Source: Marinicella litoralis (lineage in GTDB: Bacteria > Pseudomonadota > Gammaproteobacteria > Xanthomonadales > Marinicellaceae). From it: a DNA stretch of 64,000 nucleotides. The notes beneath the pieces are model-generated. The model worked only from the letters and a program-made list of their open reading frames with translations. It did not search any database and had not been told where the DNA came from. The translations under genes and the position numbers were made by a program. Positions 18,590-27,641 of this stretch are shown here, one piece after another (position 1 is the stretch's first letter; each line of letters opens with the position of its first letter). Where the stretch lies: NCBI RefSeq assembly GCF_002591915.1, contig NZ_NIHB01000002.1:380133-444132 (forward strand). Reading direction: 5' to 3'.

Positions 18590-19291
18590 ATGAAAAATAT
18601 TTTATTATCATTACTGTTTTTAACCAGCAGTGTATATGCCGCACCAGTCACATTGGACTTTGTCTTTACTGACACCACTACCAACGCACAAACCACAGGT
18701 TACATTGTTTTAGAAACTGATTTAATCGACAACCCTGGTTTCAACGAAATCAGCTTACCCAGTCCAGCCGTACTTGATTTACAGTTAACCGTCACCGGTT
18801 CTGCATTCAGCGATGGTGACTATAGCATCAGTGATTATGATTTGGTTTTATTCGGCACCAATGGTGCCACATTGAACTTCAACCAAGCGTTGATAGGACA
18901 AGCCACCGATGGCTCGCCATGGGGCACTACATTTGATGGTGAATCTGGTGAATTTAATTTCATTAGTTTTGCTCAAGGCCCTCCAGGCCCTCCAGGTGAA
19001 GCTAACATGGGTGATTTTTACAACGAGTTTTCACCATCCGGTGTTATCGGTGACCCACCATCAGGCTGTTGGTATTTCACCCTGTGTGAAAATATAAATC
19101 AAGATGGCACAGCTGCCAATGGTGGTATCCAAGGTGGTCCATCACCAGCTGTGATGGAGCTTCAATCATTCCAACCACAGACACCACAAGGAGCCCCCGC
19201 TTCAGTGCCTACATTATCGTTCTGGGCCATGACATTGATGATTTTTGGTTTATTTACAGTGGTCTTTTTGAAACGCAAGCAACAAGCTTAA
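18590..19291 (+). CDS. Secreted protein with IPTL-CTERM-type sorting signal
   Basis: A 233-residue exported protein. The signal peptide is MKNILLSLLFLTSSVYA. The C-terminus (residues 206-233) has a sorting-signal layout: VPTLSFWAM, a hydrophobic segment, then KRKQQA. This is a close variant of the IPTL-CTERM signal (IPTLSEWA.. plus basic tail), recognised in certain gammaproteobacteria by a dedicated exosortase-like system. The mature region is acidic and Thr/Ser-rich, with a short GPPGPPG collagen-like run near residue 128. It is probably processed and placed at the outer surface or in a biofilm matrix. No sorting enzyme is in the window. A strong terminator follows. Confidence 0.78.
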   Translation: MKNILLSLLFLTSSVYAAPVTLDFVFTDTTTNAQTTGYIVLETDLIDNPGFNEISLPSPAVLDLQLTVTGSAFSDGDYSISDYDLVLFGTNGATLNFNQALIGQATDGSPWGTTFDGESGEFNFISFAQGPPGPPGEANMGDFYNEFSPSGVIGDPPSGCWYFTLCENINQDGTAANGGIQGGPSPAVMELQSFQPQTPQGAPASVPTLSFWAMTLMIFGLFTVVFLKRKQQA

Positions 19292-19308
19292 TATTTCAAA
19301 TCTTAGAC

Positions 19309-19338
19309 AAAAAAAAGCGCCAGTTTGGCGCTTTTTTT
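19309..19338. terminator. Bidirectional rho-independent terminator
   Basis: Inverted repeat with a GCGCCA core (arms 19310-19322 and 19326-19338, loop GTT) flanked by A and T tracts on both sides. It gives a GC stem followed by a T run on either strand. It therefore ends the IPTL-CTERM gene on the plus strand and dapB on the minus strand. Confidence 0.92.
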
Positions 19339-19381
19339 GTGTCCATAAAAATTTCAGAGATGGGAAATTAGATCCGTGTAC

Positions 19382-20155
19382 TCAACCCATTAAAACTGAA
19401 TTCAAATCATACAAGCCAGCTGGCTTACCATGTATCCATAAGGCGGCATCCAATGCACCTTGCGCAAATATCGCCGGATCATGAGACTCATGCTTTAAGA
19501 CCATGGTTTCATTATCAAGCTCAATGGTTACTTCATGAATACCAGGGACTTCACCGGTTCTGATGGCATGAATAATCACATCACCCAACAGATAAGTGTC
19601 TTCAGCCGTTTTTATCATACTGGATCGGGGTTCAATCGCTTGGGCCAACGAAATGGCAGTGCCTGAAGGTGCGTCTTTCTTATGGATGTGATGGGTTTCA
19701 GTGATGCTGAACTTACCATCAGGATTGGTTTGTTTAATGACTTGTAATAAATTTTTCAGGATTTGAATGTTCAGTGAAAAGTTAGATGTCCACATCACAT
19801 TGGTGTATTTAGCCGCTTGACCAATTCGATCAAAACTGGCTTGGTTCAATCCCGTGGTGCCACTGACCAAAGCGATTTCACTCAAGACACAATAATCAAC
19901 CAATTCATCAAAGCCTTCGGGGTGAGCAAAGTCGATCACCACATCTGCTTTGACTTCAACCAAGGAATCTGTCGCCGTTAAACCTATTTCGTCGATTCCT
20001 ATCAAATCACCCAAGTCTTTACCCAGGTATTGACTGGTTGGCGACACCAAGCCTGCCACCAAATTAAATTGGGGGTTGGCCAAAACAAGTTTCAATAGTT
20101 TGCGGCCTATTCTTCCCGAAACACCGGAAATGATTACATTAATGGCTTGGTTCAT
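19382..20155 (-). CDS. dapB: 4-hydroxy-tetrahydrodipicolinate reductase
   Basis: A 257-residue enzyme of the diaminopimelate/lysine pathway, reducing hydroxy-tetrahydrodipicolinate with NAD(P)H. The nucleotide-binding motif GVSGRIGR follows the first strand; VVIDFAHPEGF and SGTTGL match the family; SNFSLN and the catalytic HHIHKKDAPSGTA with its paired histidines and lysine are intact. The start at 20155 begins directly at the Rossmann fold (MNQAINVIISG); a longer frame reaching 20239 would add a polar, non-conserved stretch. It lies downstream of dnaJ on the same strand, separated by a terminator-like hairpin. Confidence 0.93.
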   Translation of the reverse strand: MNQAINVIISGVSGRIGRKLLKLVLANPQFNLVAGLVSPTSQYLGKDLGDLIGIDEIGLTATDSLVEVKADVVIDFAHPEGFDELVDYCVLSEIALVSGTTGLNQASFDRIGQAAKYTNVMWTSNFSLNIQILKNLLQVIKQTNPDGKFSITETHHIHKKDAPSGTAISLAQAIEPRSSMIKTAEDTYLLGDVIIHAIRTGEVPGIHEVTIELDNETMVLKHESHDPAIFAQGALDAALWIHGKPAGLYDLNSVLMG

Positions 20156-20276
20156 GGTTTTATTACTCTGTGGTTGTTGCATCGATTTGGGTTCAATTTT
20201 GCATGAATTAAAATGAATTTTCGACTCTTTTTTGTTCAATTTATCACATCACTGTTCATTGCAATAATGGCTAACA

Positions 20277-20312
20277 TAAAAAAGCCTGTCCACAAAGAAA
20301 AGCAAACAGGCT
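20277..20312 (-). terminator. Terminator downstream of dnaJ
   Basis: On the minus strand, arms AGCCTGT and ACAGGCT (20306-20312 and 20283-20289) are separated by a 16-base loop and followed by a run of Ts. It lies just after the dnaJ stop at 20337 and should limit read-through into dapB. Confidence 0.75.
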
Positions 20313-20336
20313 AATTAGCGGGTTTGGCTGTTGCCT

Positions 20337-21479
20337 TCAACCGGTCATTTTGTCTAAAAATGATTTTACATTGTCAAACCACCCTTTGCGTTTAGGGTTG
20401 TTTTTATCACCACCGGCTTTGATGGTTTTGTCCAACTCTTTTAATAAATCCTTTTGTTCAGCGGATAAATTCACCGGCGTTTCTACATTCACTTTGCAAT
20501 ACAAATCTCCGGTGCTGTGTGATCGCACTGATTTCACCCCTTTACCACGCAACCTGAACTGTTTGCCTGATTGCGTTTCACTGGGAACTTTGAGCATCAC
20601 TTCGCCAGAGAGTGTTGGCACTTTAATCTCACCACCCAAACAAGCTGTGGTGAAATCAATTGGCATTTCACAAAACAAGGAATCGCCTTCACGCACAAAC
20701 AACTTATGTGGCAGCACATGAATATCTACATACAAGTCTCCAGCAGGACCACCTTGCGGTCCCGCTTCGCCTTTACCTGACAAGCGAATTCGGTCACCTT
20801 GGTCTACACCGGCAGGTATTTTGACATTCAGTTTGCTGTTTTCTTTGCGACGGCCTTCACCACCACATGAACCACAGGGGTTGCTGATGACAGATCCCTT
20901 GCCACGACAATCAGGACAGGCTTGTTGTACCGAAAACATGCCTTGTTGCATCCTGACTTGGCCTATGCCATTACAGGTTTGACATGACTTGGATTCGCCG
21001 TCTTTGGAGCCAGAACCGTTGCATGGATCACAAGCAACCATGCTGGGAATATTGATTTCCTTATTGACACCATTGATGGCCTCTTCCAATTCAACCGTCA
21101 TCTCGATTTGTACATCACGACCACGTTGTGGGCCTGCAGAACGACCACCTCTGCGTCCGCCGCCACCAAATATATCGCTGAAGATATCACCAAAGATATC
21201 TCCCACATCACCTTGGAAACCGCCACCACCAAAACCACCAGGGCCGCCTTGGCCACTGACAGCATCGAAACCATATTGATCATAAGTTTGGCGTTTTTTC
21301 TCGTCTTTCAAGATTTCATAAGCCATTTGGGCTTCTTTAAACTTATCTTGAGCCGTTGGGTCATCCACATTGCGATCTGGATGGTATTTCATTGCAGTGC
21401 GTTTAAATGCTTTTTTAATTTCAGCTGATGTCGCTGATTTTTTGATACCAAGCGTTTCGTATAAATCTTTTTGTGCCAT
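20337..21479 (-). CDS. dnaJ: Chaperone co-factor DnaJ (Hsp40)
   Basis: A 380-residue type I DnaJ. The J domain carries HPD at residues 33-35, followed by a Gly/Phe-rich linker (GGFGGGGF). The zinc-finger region has four CxxCxGxG repeats (CDPCNGSG, CQTCNGIG, CPDCRGKG, CGSCGGEG), then the C-terminal substrate-binding domains. It stimulates the ATPase of DnaK and delivers unfolded clients. It is third in a grpE-dnaK-dnaJ cluster, 171 bases after dnaK, with a hairpin in that gap. Confidence 0.97.
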   Translation of the reverse strand: MAQKDLYETLGIKKSATSAEIKKAFKRTAMKYHPDRNVDDPTAQDKFKEAQMAYEILKDEKKRQTYDQYGFDAVSGQGGPGGFGGGGFQGDVGDIFGDIFSDIFGGGGRRGGRSAGPQRGRDVQIEMTVELEEAINGVNKEINIPSMVACDPCNGSGSKDGESKSCQTCNGIGQVRMQQGMFSVQQACPDCRGKGSVISNPCGSCGGEGRRKENSKLNVKIPAGVDQGDRIRLSGKGEAGPQGGPAGDLYVDIHVLPHKLFVREGDSLFCEMPIDFTTACLGGEIKVPTLSGEVMLKVPSETQSGKQFRLRGKGVKSVRSHSTGDLYCKVNVETPVNLSAEQKDLLKELDKTIKAGGDKNNPKRKGWFDNVKSFLDKMTG

Positions 21480-21506
21480 GTTTAATTCTTATGTTGTTAT
21501 TATCAA

Positions 21507-21540
21507 AATACCGCCTTAGAAATAAATCGAAGGCGGTATT
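21507..21540 (-). terminator. Hairpin in the dnaK-dnaJ gap
   Basis: Inverted repeat with 11-base arms (AATACCGCCTT and its complement at 21507-21517 and 21530-21540) around a 12-base loop. On the minus strand it is followed only by TTTTGATAA, a weak T run. It may act as an attenuator lowering dnaJ relative to dnaK, or as a stabilising processing hairpin. Confidence 0.55.
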
Positions 21541-21650
21541 CATTTAAAAGATGGTGTTTGGCCTGCAATATGCAACAAACATGCATCGAGTCTATTTTGT
21601 TTAGGCCATTGCTGATTGATCAATTACCGCAATGGCTTAACAATTTTCGG

Positions 21651-23582
21651 TTACTTTTTGTCGTCGTTCACTTCTTCAAATTCTGCATCAACAACGTCAT
21701 CACCACCTTGAGAAGCTTCTTCAGCCGTTGTATCAGCACCTGCTTCTCCACCTTGTTGTGCTTGAGCAGCTTGCGCTACTTTTTGCATCACCGGTTGAGC
21801 GGCGGTTTGCAAGGCTTCAGTGGCCGATTCAATCGCTGCTTTGTCATCTCCTTTGGCTGCTGTTTCCAAAGTTTCAATCGCAGCTTCAATGGCTGCCTTT
21901 TCAGCGTCATCAATGATTTCCTTGTGCTCTTCCAACATTTGTTTGGTGGAATGAGTCATGGCATCAGCACCATTTCTGGCTTGCGATAATTCTTTGAATT
22001 CTTTGTCTTTGTCAGCATTCAACTCGGCATCTTTAATCATGTTCTCAATCTCTTCATCCGAAAGACCTGAGCCCGATTTAATTTCGATGCGTTGTTCCTT
22101 GCCTGTGGCTTTGTCTTTAGCCGACACATGAATGATGCCATTGGCATCGATATCGAATGCCACTTCAATTTGTGGCATACCACGTGGTGCAGCTGCAATG
22201 CCTTCCAAGTTGAATTGACCCAATGACTTATTGGCATGAGCCACTTCACGCTCACCTTGTAACACGTGTACTGTCACAGCTGATTGGTTGTCTTCAGCGG
22301 TTGAAAATACCTGTGATGCTTTGGTAGGAATCGTGGTGTTTTTCTCAATCAATTTAGTCATCACGCCACCCATGGTTTCAATCCCCAGAGACAACGGAGT
22401 CACGTCTAACAATAAGACGTCTTTGACATCACCCGACAATACACCACCTTGTACGGCAGCGCCCATGGCAACGGCTTCATCCGGGTTAACATCTTTACGA
22501 GGCTTTTTACCAAATGTTTGTTCAACAATGGTTTGCACAGCTGGCATGCGTGTTTGACCACCAACCAAAATAACATCTGAAATTTCGCTCAATGAAACAC
22601 CGGCATCTTTAATCGCTGTTTCACAAGGAGCCACTGTACGTTTAACCAATTCTTCAACCAAAGACTCTAATTTAGAACGCGTGATTTTAACGTTCATGTG
22701 CTTAGGTCCTGAAGCATCTGCCGTGATGTATGGTAAGTTAACTTCAGTTTGATCCAAAGTTGACAATTCAATCTTGGCTTTTTCTGCCGCTTCTTTCAAA
22801 CGTTGCAAAGCCAATGGATCATTTTTCAAATCCACGCCTTGGTCTTTTTTGAATTCAGCCACCAAGTAATCCATCACACGGTTGTCGAAATCCTCACCAC
22901 CCAAGAAAGTATCACCATTGGTTGCCAACACTTCAAATTGTTGTTCACCATCAATGTCAGCAATCTCTATGATTGAGATATCGAACGTACCACCACCCAA
23001 GTCATAAACAGCGATGGTGCGATCACCACCTTTTTTGTCCATACCATAAGCCAAGGCAGCAGCTGTTGGCTCATTGATGATTCGTTTCACTTCAAGGCCA
23101 GCAATTTTACCAGCGTCTTTGGTCGCTTGACGTTGTGAGTCATTGAAATATGCAGGCACAGTCACAACGGCTTGTGTCACTTCGTGACCCAAATAATCTT
23201 CGGCTGTGGCTTTCATTTTTTCTAAAATACGTGCTGAAATTTCTTGTGGCGCCATTTTTTTGCCACGAACTTCAACCCACGCATCACCATTGTCTGCACC
23301 AATGATTTTGTATGGCACGATGTCTTGGTCTTTTTTCACCACATCTTCATTGAATTTTCTACCAATCAAACGCTTGATTGCAAACAAGGTGTTCTCAGGA
23401 TTGGTAACCGCTTGTCTTTTTGCAGCCTGACCCACGATGGTTTTACCTTCTTCGGTAAAAGCAACCACAGAAGGTGTTGTTCTGTCGCCTTCTGAATTTT
23501 CAATGACTTTGATGTCATTGCCTTCCATTATTGCAACACAGGAATTGGTTGTTCCTAAATCTATACCTATTACTTTTGACAT
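21651..23582 (-). CDS. dnaK: Chaperone DnaK (Hsp70)
   Basis: A 643-residue Hsp70 ATPase chaperone. The start [17 protein letters not shown] is the phosphate-binding loop of the actin-like fold; [13 protein letters not shown] and [13 protein letters not shown] are further nucleotide-site signatures, and [13 protein letters not shown] marks the linker to the peptide-binding domain. The C-terminus is acidic ([16 protein letters not shown]), as in E. coli. It works with DnaJ and GrpE in folding and heat-shock control. A separate sigma-32-like promoter may lie just behind grpE. Confidence 0.98.
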   Translation of the reverse strand: MSKVIGIDLGTTNSCVAIMEGNDIKVIENSEGDRTTPSVVAFTEEGKTIVGQAAKRQAVTNPENTLFAIKRLIGRKFNEDVVKKDQDIVPYKIIGADNGDAWVEVRGKKMAPQEISARILEKMKATAEDYLGHEVTQAVVTVPAYFNDSQRQATKDAGKIAGLEVKRIINEPTAAALAYGMDKKGGDRTIAVYDLGGGTFDISIIEIADIDGEQQFEVLATNGDTFLGGEDFDNRVMDYLVAEFKKDQGVDLKNDPLALQRLKEAAEKAKIELSTLDQTEVNLPYITADASGPKHMNVKITRSKLESLVEELVKRTVAPCETAIKDAGVSLSEISDVILVGGQTRMPAVQTIVEQTFGKKPRKDVNPDEAVAMGAAVQGGVLSGDVKDVLLLDVTPLSLGIETMGGVMTKLIEKNTTIPTKASQVFSTAEDNQSAVTVHVLQGEREVAHANKSLGQFNLEGIAAAPRGMPQIEVAFDIDANGIIHVSAKDKATGKEQRIEIKSGSGLSDEEIENMIKDAELNADKDKEFKELSQARNGADAMTHSTKQMLEEHKEIIDDAEKAAIEAAIETLETAAKGDDKAAIESATEALQTAAQPVMQKVAQAAQAQQGGEAGADTTAEEASQGGDDVVDAEFEEVNDDKK

Positions 23583-23701
23583 TTTTATAACCTCTAAAAT
23601 ACTTTATTCTTTATTGAAGGTAGTTTGTACTTTTCACAAAACCTTCTGATTGATTGACGATTATCGATGAGTTCATCGGGTCGCTTTTCTCTATGACCAC
23701 T

Positions 23702-23729
23702 ATCTATGGTCAGCAATTATTTTTTCAAG
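23702..23729 (-). promoter_or_regulatory. Possible sigma-32 promoter of dnaK
   Basis: On the minus strand CTTGAAA (23723-23729) lies right after the grpE stop, and GACCATAGAT (23702-23711) follows after 11 bases, resembling the heat-shock pair CTTGAAA/CCCCATNT. A short inverted repeat TGACCA/TGGTCA overlaps the -10. The -35 match is perfect, the -10 partial. Confidence 0.42.
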
Positions 23730-24371
23730 CTATTGAGCCACAACAACCATCGCTGCACGGACAACGCGACCATTCAGCAAATATCCTTTTTGAAAAACAT
23801 TCACAATGGTGTTTTTCTCATGATCAGGTGAAGGCACCATACTCATGGCTTCATGTTGTTCAGGGTCAAATGTTTCACCAACTGGGTCAATGATTTCAAT
23901 CCCATTGTCTTGTAACACTTTGGCAAATATTTTTTGCGTGTTTTGGGTACCTTCAATCATGGCCTCTGTAGACACTTCACAATTGTCATCATTGATCACT
24001 TCCAATGCTTTATCAAAGCTGTCCATCACTGGAATCATCGCTTTGATGATTTTGTCATTGGCAAATTTTCTGGTGTTGTCCAAATCCCTTTGTAAGCGCT
24101 TTTGCAAATTCATGCCTTCAGCGACCACTCGCAAGACTTCATCGTCTTTCTCTGCCAACTTGGCTTTGGTTTCATCCAGCTCAGCCTGCAAAGATTCAAT
24201 TTTTGCTTGCATTTGTTCTAATGCAGACAGTTCATTGTCATCCAATTCAGCAATCACCACTTCATCTTCATCATTGAATTCATCATCTGTTATAGATTCA
24301 CCTGATGCATTCAAATCTTCATCTGTCATGGCTTCTTCAACTTGATTCACATTTTCCTCTGTCATAATCAC
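23730..24371 (-). CDS. grpE: Nucleotide exchange factor GrpE
   Basis: A 213-residue GrpE. The N-terminal third is very acidic and probably disordered (EEAMTDEDLNASGESITDD), followed by a long coiled-coil helix (MQAKIESLQAELDETKAKLA, then RVVAEGMNLQKRLQRDLDN) and the beta domain with FDPEQHEAMSMV and NGRVVRAAMVVVA. GrpE accelerates ADP release from DnaK and is a thermosensor. The first codons read ATG-ATT-ATG, so translation may begin at 24371 or 24365; neither has a clear ribosome-binding site. It is divergent from recN. Confidence 0.95.
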   Translation of the reverse strand: MIMTEENVNQVEEAMTDEDLNASGESITDDEFNDEDEVVIAELDDNELSALEQMQAKIESLQAELDETKAKLAEKDDEVLRVVAEGMNLQKRLQRDLDNTRKFANDKIIKAMIPVMDSFDKALEVINDDNCEVSTEAMIEGTQNTQKIFAKVLQDNGIEIIDPVGETFDPEQHEAMSMVPSPDHEKNTIVNVFQKGYLLNGRVVRAAMVVVAQ

Positions 24372-24395
24372 ACATTCGAAATTAATAATGGCACT

Positions 24396-24424
24396 GATAT
24401 GGTGATTACAGATGACAATTCAAG
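24396..24424 (-). promoter_or_regulatory. Sigma-32-like promoter of the grpE-dnaK-dnaJ cluster
   Basis: On the minus strand CTTGAA (24419-24424) and CACCATATC (24396-24404) are separated by 14 bases. This is close to the heat-shock consensus CTTGAAA and CCCCATNT, with only minor deviations. The predicted start falls roughly 20 bases before the grpE start codon, so the leader would be very short. Confidence 0.6.
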
Positions 24425-24475
24425 GCAGTGTGGTTAAAATTAAATTTCATTTTCCATAAAAACCACCAGTCAAAT

Positions 24476-26134
24476 ATGTTGCAATCCTTGTACATCAAGA
24501 ATTTTGTTTTGATCGAACAGTTAGAAATAGATTTCCATCCAAGAATGTCTGTCTTTACTGGAGAAACAGGCGCAGGTAAATCCATCATCATTGGCGCCCT
24601 GTCAATGGCCTTGGGAAACCGGGCCGACACACAAGCGATTGGACCCTTTGACGAACAAAGTGAAATCATTGCTGAATTCGTGATTGCCAACAACCCCAGT
24701 GCCCATGATTGGCTACAAGAACAAGACTTGTTAAATGGTGATGAATTGATTATCCGAAGAACCTTCAATCGCCAAGGCAGAAGTAAACAATGGGTGAATG
24801 GTCGCCCGACACCTTCGGGAATGGTTAAAGAACTGAGTCAGTTTTTAGTGCAAATTCATGGACAACACGACCAAATCAGATTACTAAAAAACCAAAATCA
24901 ATTACAGATTTTAGACCAAGCCGGTGATTTTGATTTGTTACTAAAACAAACCCAAGAAGCCGTTAAACACATACATGCCATCGAACAACAGCTTGAAGAT
25001 CTGCAGGCTGCAGGGTCTATGAGCCACGATCAAGTTCAGTTGTTACAATACCAATTTGATGAATTGGAACAACTGGCGTTGGCAGACAATGAATATGAAT
25101 CACTGCACCAATCATTAAAAACGGCTGCCCATGCCCAAGAATTAACACAAAATATTGACGACTCCATTCAGCGACTCAGCGCCGACGACTCCAGTGTTGA
25201 AGTACAATTAGGCCACATCATCAACAAATTAAAACTGGCCAAAGGCCATGATTTCAGTGTTGTTTGCCAAATGCTTGAAGAATCATTGATCAATGTCAAT
25301 GAAGCACAGAATGAGTTGCAATCGGTGTTGGAAGCCATTGAAAACAATCCAGATGACTTGCAGCAAATTGAAAGTCGCATTGAACAGATCAGTCACATCG
25401 CCAGAAAACAAAATGTGATGCCTGAACTGTTATTTCAACAACATCAGGATTTGAGTGAAACATTACAAACCCATGCTGACTTAGCCATTAACCAGCAAAA
25501 GCTCAACGATGACCTTGATTCAGCCTTGAACAAATACCGATCATTGGCCGCGAAACTATCAACCCAACGCAAAAAATCAGCCCAAGATTTATCGAATAAA
25601 ATCACCACCATGATTAAGCAACTGGGCTTACCCGAAGCGCAATTCAGTATCCAGGTCGAATTACAAGACGACGCCAAACCCAAAATGTTGGGCAATGATC
25701 ACATTGAGTTTATGATTGCAGCCAACAAAGGACAGTCTGCACAGCCCTTAAATAAAACCGCCTCAGGTGGTGAATTGTCACGCATTTCATTGGCCATCGA
25801 AGTCAGTACCCAACAAGATCAATTACAACAAGCCTTTATTTTTGATGAAGTGGATACCGGTATAGGCGGCGCCACTGCTGAAAAAGTGGGCCACATCATG
25901 CAACAACTCAGTAACAACAACCAGGTTTTTGCCGTCACCCACTTGCCACAAGTCGCCGGACATGCCCATGATCATTTATTGGTCAGTAAATCCAGTCAAG
26001 GCAAGTACACCACCTCTGTGATAGAACACTTGTCTACAGAACAAAGGATTCAAGAGCTGGCCAGAATGTCTGGCGGACAGAACATCACTGATGCCACACT
26101 GGCACAAGCCAAAGAATTTTTAAAAACGGGTTAA
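24476..26134 (+). CDS. recN: DNA repair protein RecN
   Basis: A 552-residue SMC-like ATPase involved in double-strand break repair. Walker A is GETGAGKS near residue 30, a central coiled coil fills about residues 150-370, and the C-terminal half holds ASGGELSRISLA (signature) and FDEVDTGIGGATAEKVG (Walker B). The ATG at 24476 starts at the fold (MLQSLYIKNFVLIEQ); a further in-frame ATG at 24428 is unlikely. It is divergent from grpE, a common arrangement in gammaproteobacteria. I could not find a convincing LexA box upstream. Confidence 0.95.
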   Translation: MLQSLYIKNFVLIEQLEIDFHPRMSVFTGETGAGKSIIIGALSMALGNRADTQAIGPFDEQSEIIAEFVIANNPSAHDWLQEQDLLNGDELIIRRTFNRQGRSKQWVNGRPTPSGMVKELSQFLVQIHGQHDQIRLLKNQNQLQILDQAGDFDLLLKQTQEAVKHIHAIEQQLEDLQAAGSMSHDQVQLLQYQFDELEQLALADNEYESLHQSLKTAAHAQELTQNIDDSIQRLSADDSSVEVQLGHIINKLKLAKGHDFSVVCQMLEESLINVNEAQNELQSVLEAIENNPDDLQQIESRIEQISHIARKQNVMPELLFQQHQDLSETLQTHADLAINQQKLNDDLDSALNKYRSLAAKLSTQRKKSAQDLSNKITTMIKQLGLPEAQFSIQVELQDDAKPKMLGNDHIEFMIAANKGQSAQPLNKTASGGELSRISLAIEVSTQQDQLQQAFIFDEVDTGIGGATAEKVGHIMQQLSNNNQVFAVTHLPQVAGHAHDHLLVSKSSQGKYTTSVIEHLSTEQRIQELARMSGGQNITDATLAQAKEFLKTG

Positions 26135-26190
26135 TACTTTATAAAGCATCTTATAGTAAGATAACTTATGAGCCAATCGACACAAATCTT

Positions 26191-27327
26191 ATGTATAAAA
26201 TCATTGTATTAGCCTTTATTTTAACTTGGTATGGAAGTAGCTGGGCCGAACCGCAAACCACTGCTGAACCAACTGAATCATTATCTGCTGAACAATTGGC
26301 TGCAGCTGAAGATGATTTTTCCAAGTGGTTCAACCAGCTCAATGAGCATTTAATCAACTCCAACAACAGCGCTGAAAAAGTCATGGGGTTGGCCGCCATC
26401 ATCAATGCCACCCTCAGCGAAAATAATCAGGGCGTTGATGCCATGGTTACTGACAAGTTGTTAAAAAACTTATCAGATATAATGAATGAAATCATCAATC
26501 AAGATGATTTGTCTGAAACCACCTTGGACATGTTGGCCTCATGGTGTTTCAGACCAAAACTGAAAGTCTATTGTGACCATGACGCCTTATTGGACAAACA
26601 ACTCAAAGGATCACCGGATAATTTAAATGTATATTTGATGCCGTTGAATATTGCCTTAGAGCAGCAGGACCAAACATTGATTATGCAAATCATTGGTCGC
26701 ATGTCTGAAGCCAAACGCAGCCACCACAGCCATTACATCACCCCAGAATTCAGCCAAATGATAGATCAGTACATCGCCGAAAACCCAATACCCACAAGTT
26801 ATGTTGCAGCGTTCAAAGATGACAAGGCTTTGTTATCAGGCTTGTCACTTGAAAAACAAGGGCAGGCAGATGCTTTGATCAACGCTTATTTTCCAACTTC
26901 GATTAAAATGTCTTATGTGTTTTTAAACACCACACCAGCATTCAGACCTTTGTATCAAGTTTGTCAATCCAATAAAGCCACCTTCGTCCAATGCTTACAA
27001 ATCACCCAAATCCTCATCAACCAGAGCAACTCATTGATCGCCAGGGGCGTAGGTTATGCCACCTTGATGGCGATGCATGAAAGTCGAGGAAAAGCGGATT
27101 TATTAAAAACGGTTGGTGAAAAACACGAAGCCTACAAAGCCAAAGTCCAATGCTTATCCAGAACGGTTCAAACTGTTAATTTCATTGAAAACTTCCTGGA
27201 CCCAGCCTACCAAAAAATAAACCTGCAGCCAATTGACGAACTTGAACGAAAACAACAATTGGCTGAATATGTTTACAATAAATACAAAGACAAGCATGCA
27301 GACTTGAAGGATCCAAAAGATTGTTAA
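26191..27327 (+). CDS. Exported helical protein of unknown function
   Basis: A 378-residue protein with a signal peptide (MYKIIVLAFILTWYGSSWA), then an acidic, alanine-rich and largely helical mature part. Cysteines occur in a mid-protein pair (SWCFRPKLKVYCDHD) and near residues 253-265 (QVCQSN, VQCLQ), and a final one ends the chain (DPKDC), suggesting disulfides in the periplasm. TPR-like helical repeats are plausible but no clear motif is seen. I do not recognise the family. It follows recN by 56 bases on the same strand, but shows no link to DNA repair. Confidence 0.6.
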   Translation: MYKIIVLAFILTWYGSSWAEPQTTAEPTESLSAEQLAAAEDDFSKWFNQLNEHLINSNNSAEKVMGLAAIINATLSENNQGVDAMVTDKLLKNLSDIMNEIINQDDLSETTLDMLASWCFRPKLKVYCDHDALLDKQLKGSPDNLNVYLMPLNIALEQQDQTLIMQIIGRMSEAKRSHHSHYITPEFSQMIDQYIAENPIPTSYVAAFKDDKALLSGLSLEKQGQADALINAYFPTSIKMSYVFLNTTPAFRPLYQVCQSNKATFVQCLQITQILINQSNSLIARGVGYATLMAMHESRGKADLLKTVGEKHEAYKAKVQCLSRTVQTVNFIENFLDPAYQKINLQPIDELERKQQLAEYVYNKYKDKHADLKDPKDC

Positions 27328-27345
27328 GCATTTAATTGATTAGTA

Positions 27346-27421
27346 TGGCGCGCCCAGCAGGAGTCGAACCTGCGACCTACCGCTTAGGAGGCGGTTGCTC
27401 TATCCACTGAGCTACGGGCGC
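27346..27421 (-). tRNA. tRNA-Arg (anticodon CCU)
   Basis: On the minus strand the sequence folds as a full cloverleaf: acceptor GCGCCCG pairing with TGGGCGC, a D arm GCTCAGTGGATAGAGC, an anticodon stem ACCGC/GCGGT around the loop CTCCTAA with anticodon CCT, and a T arm GCAGG-TTCGACT-CCTGC. The discriminator is G and CCA is encoded. It decodes AGG. A truncated second copy lies about 220 bases away. Confidence 0.93.
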
Positions 27422-27477
27422 GTTGCTATGGGCTGGCTATTCTATTCGTTGTTGCTGATTTCTGCAAATACGACAGC
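27367..27477. repeat. Direct repeat copy A (tRNA-Arg 5' part plus flank)
   Basis: This 111-base stretch recurs at 27587-27697 with three mismatches I can count, at an offset of exactly 220. It covers the tRNA-Arg gene from its T loop to its 5' end and then the flank GTTGTTGCTGATTTCTGC, which in the other copy is the end of the TolB-like gene. Confidence 0.9.
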
Positions 27478-27586
27478 GGTTTTTTAATCAGTATACAGAC
27501 TCCTCCTGCAGGAGTACTCCGGGCATCCTGCCCTTCGCCCTACGGGTCCGCTGCGCGGGGTTGAATTGTTCCCGACAATTCAATCA
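27478..27586. repeat. GC-rich structured insert between the tRNA repeats
   Basis: A 109-base spacer, more GC-rich than its surroundings, with stacked inverted repeats: CTCCTGCAGGAG at 27503-27514, GGGCA/TGCCC at 27521-27533, and TTGAATTGT/ACAATTCAA (27561-27569 and 27575-27583, loop TCCCG). The last hairpin abuts the broken T arm of the partial tRNA. It looks like a small non-coding mobile or repetitive element; I cannot name the family. Confidence 0.6.
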
Positions 27587-27641
27587 AACCTGCGACCTAC
27601 CGCTTAGGAGGCGGTTGCTCTATCCACTGAGCTACGGGCAC
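27587..27641 (-). pseudogene. Truncated tRNA-Arg(CCU) copy
   Basis: Matches the intact tRNA from the 5' acceptor (here GTGCCCG instead of GCGCCCG) through the D and anticodon arms to the start of the T arm. There the sequence diverges into the GC-rich insert, so the 3' T strand, the 3' acceptor strand and CCA are missing. It cannot form a mature tRNA unless the insert supplies pairing, which I do not see. Confidence 0.85.

Noticed and set aside
23845-24345. 166-codon antisense frame opposite grpE
   Set aside because: It is a Ser-rich shadow created by the acidic codons of GrpE, with no ribosome-binding site or family resemblance.
24390-24412. LexA/SOS-like box upstream of recN (CTG ... CAG)
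   Set aside because: The spacing between CTG and CAG is 12 bases, not the 10 of the gammaproteobacterial SOS box, and the same bases fit the sigma-32 -10 of grpE better.
27478-27586. CRISPR repeat or insertion sequence
   Set aside because: There is a single spacer between only two long repeats, and no transposase frame; the structure fits a small non-coding element beside a tRNA.
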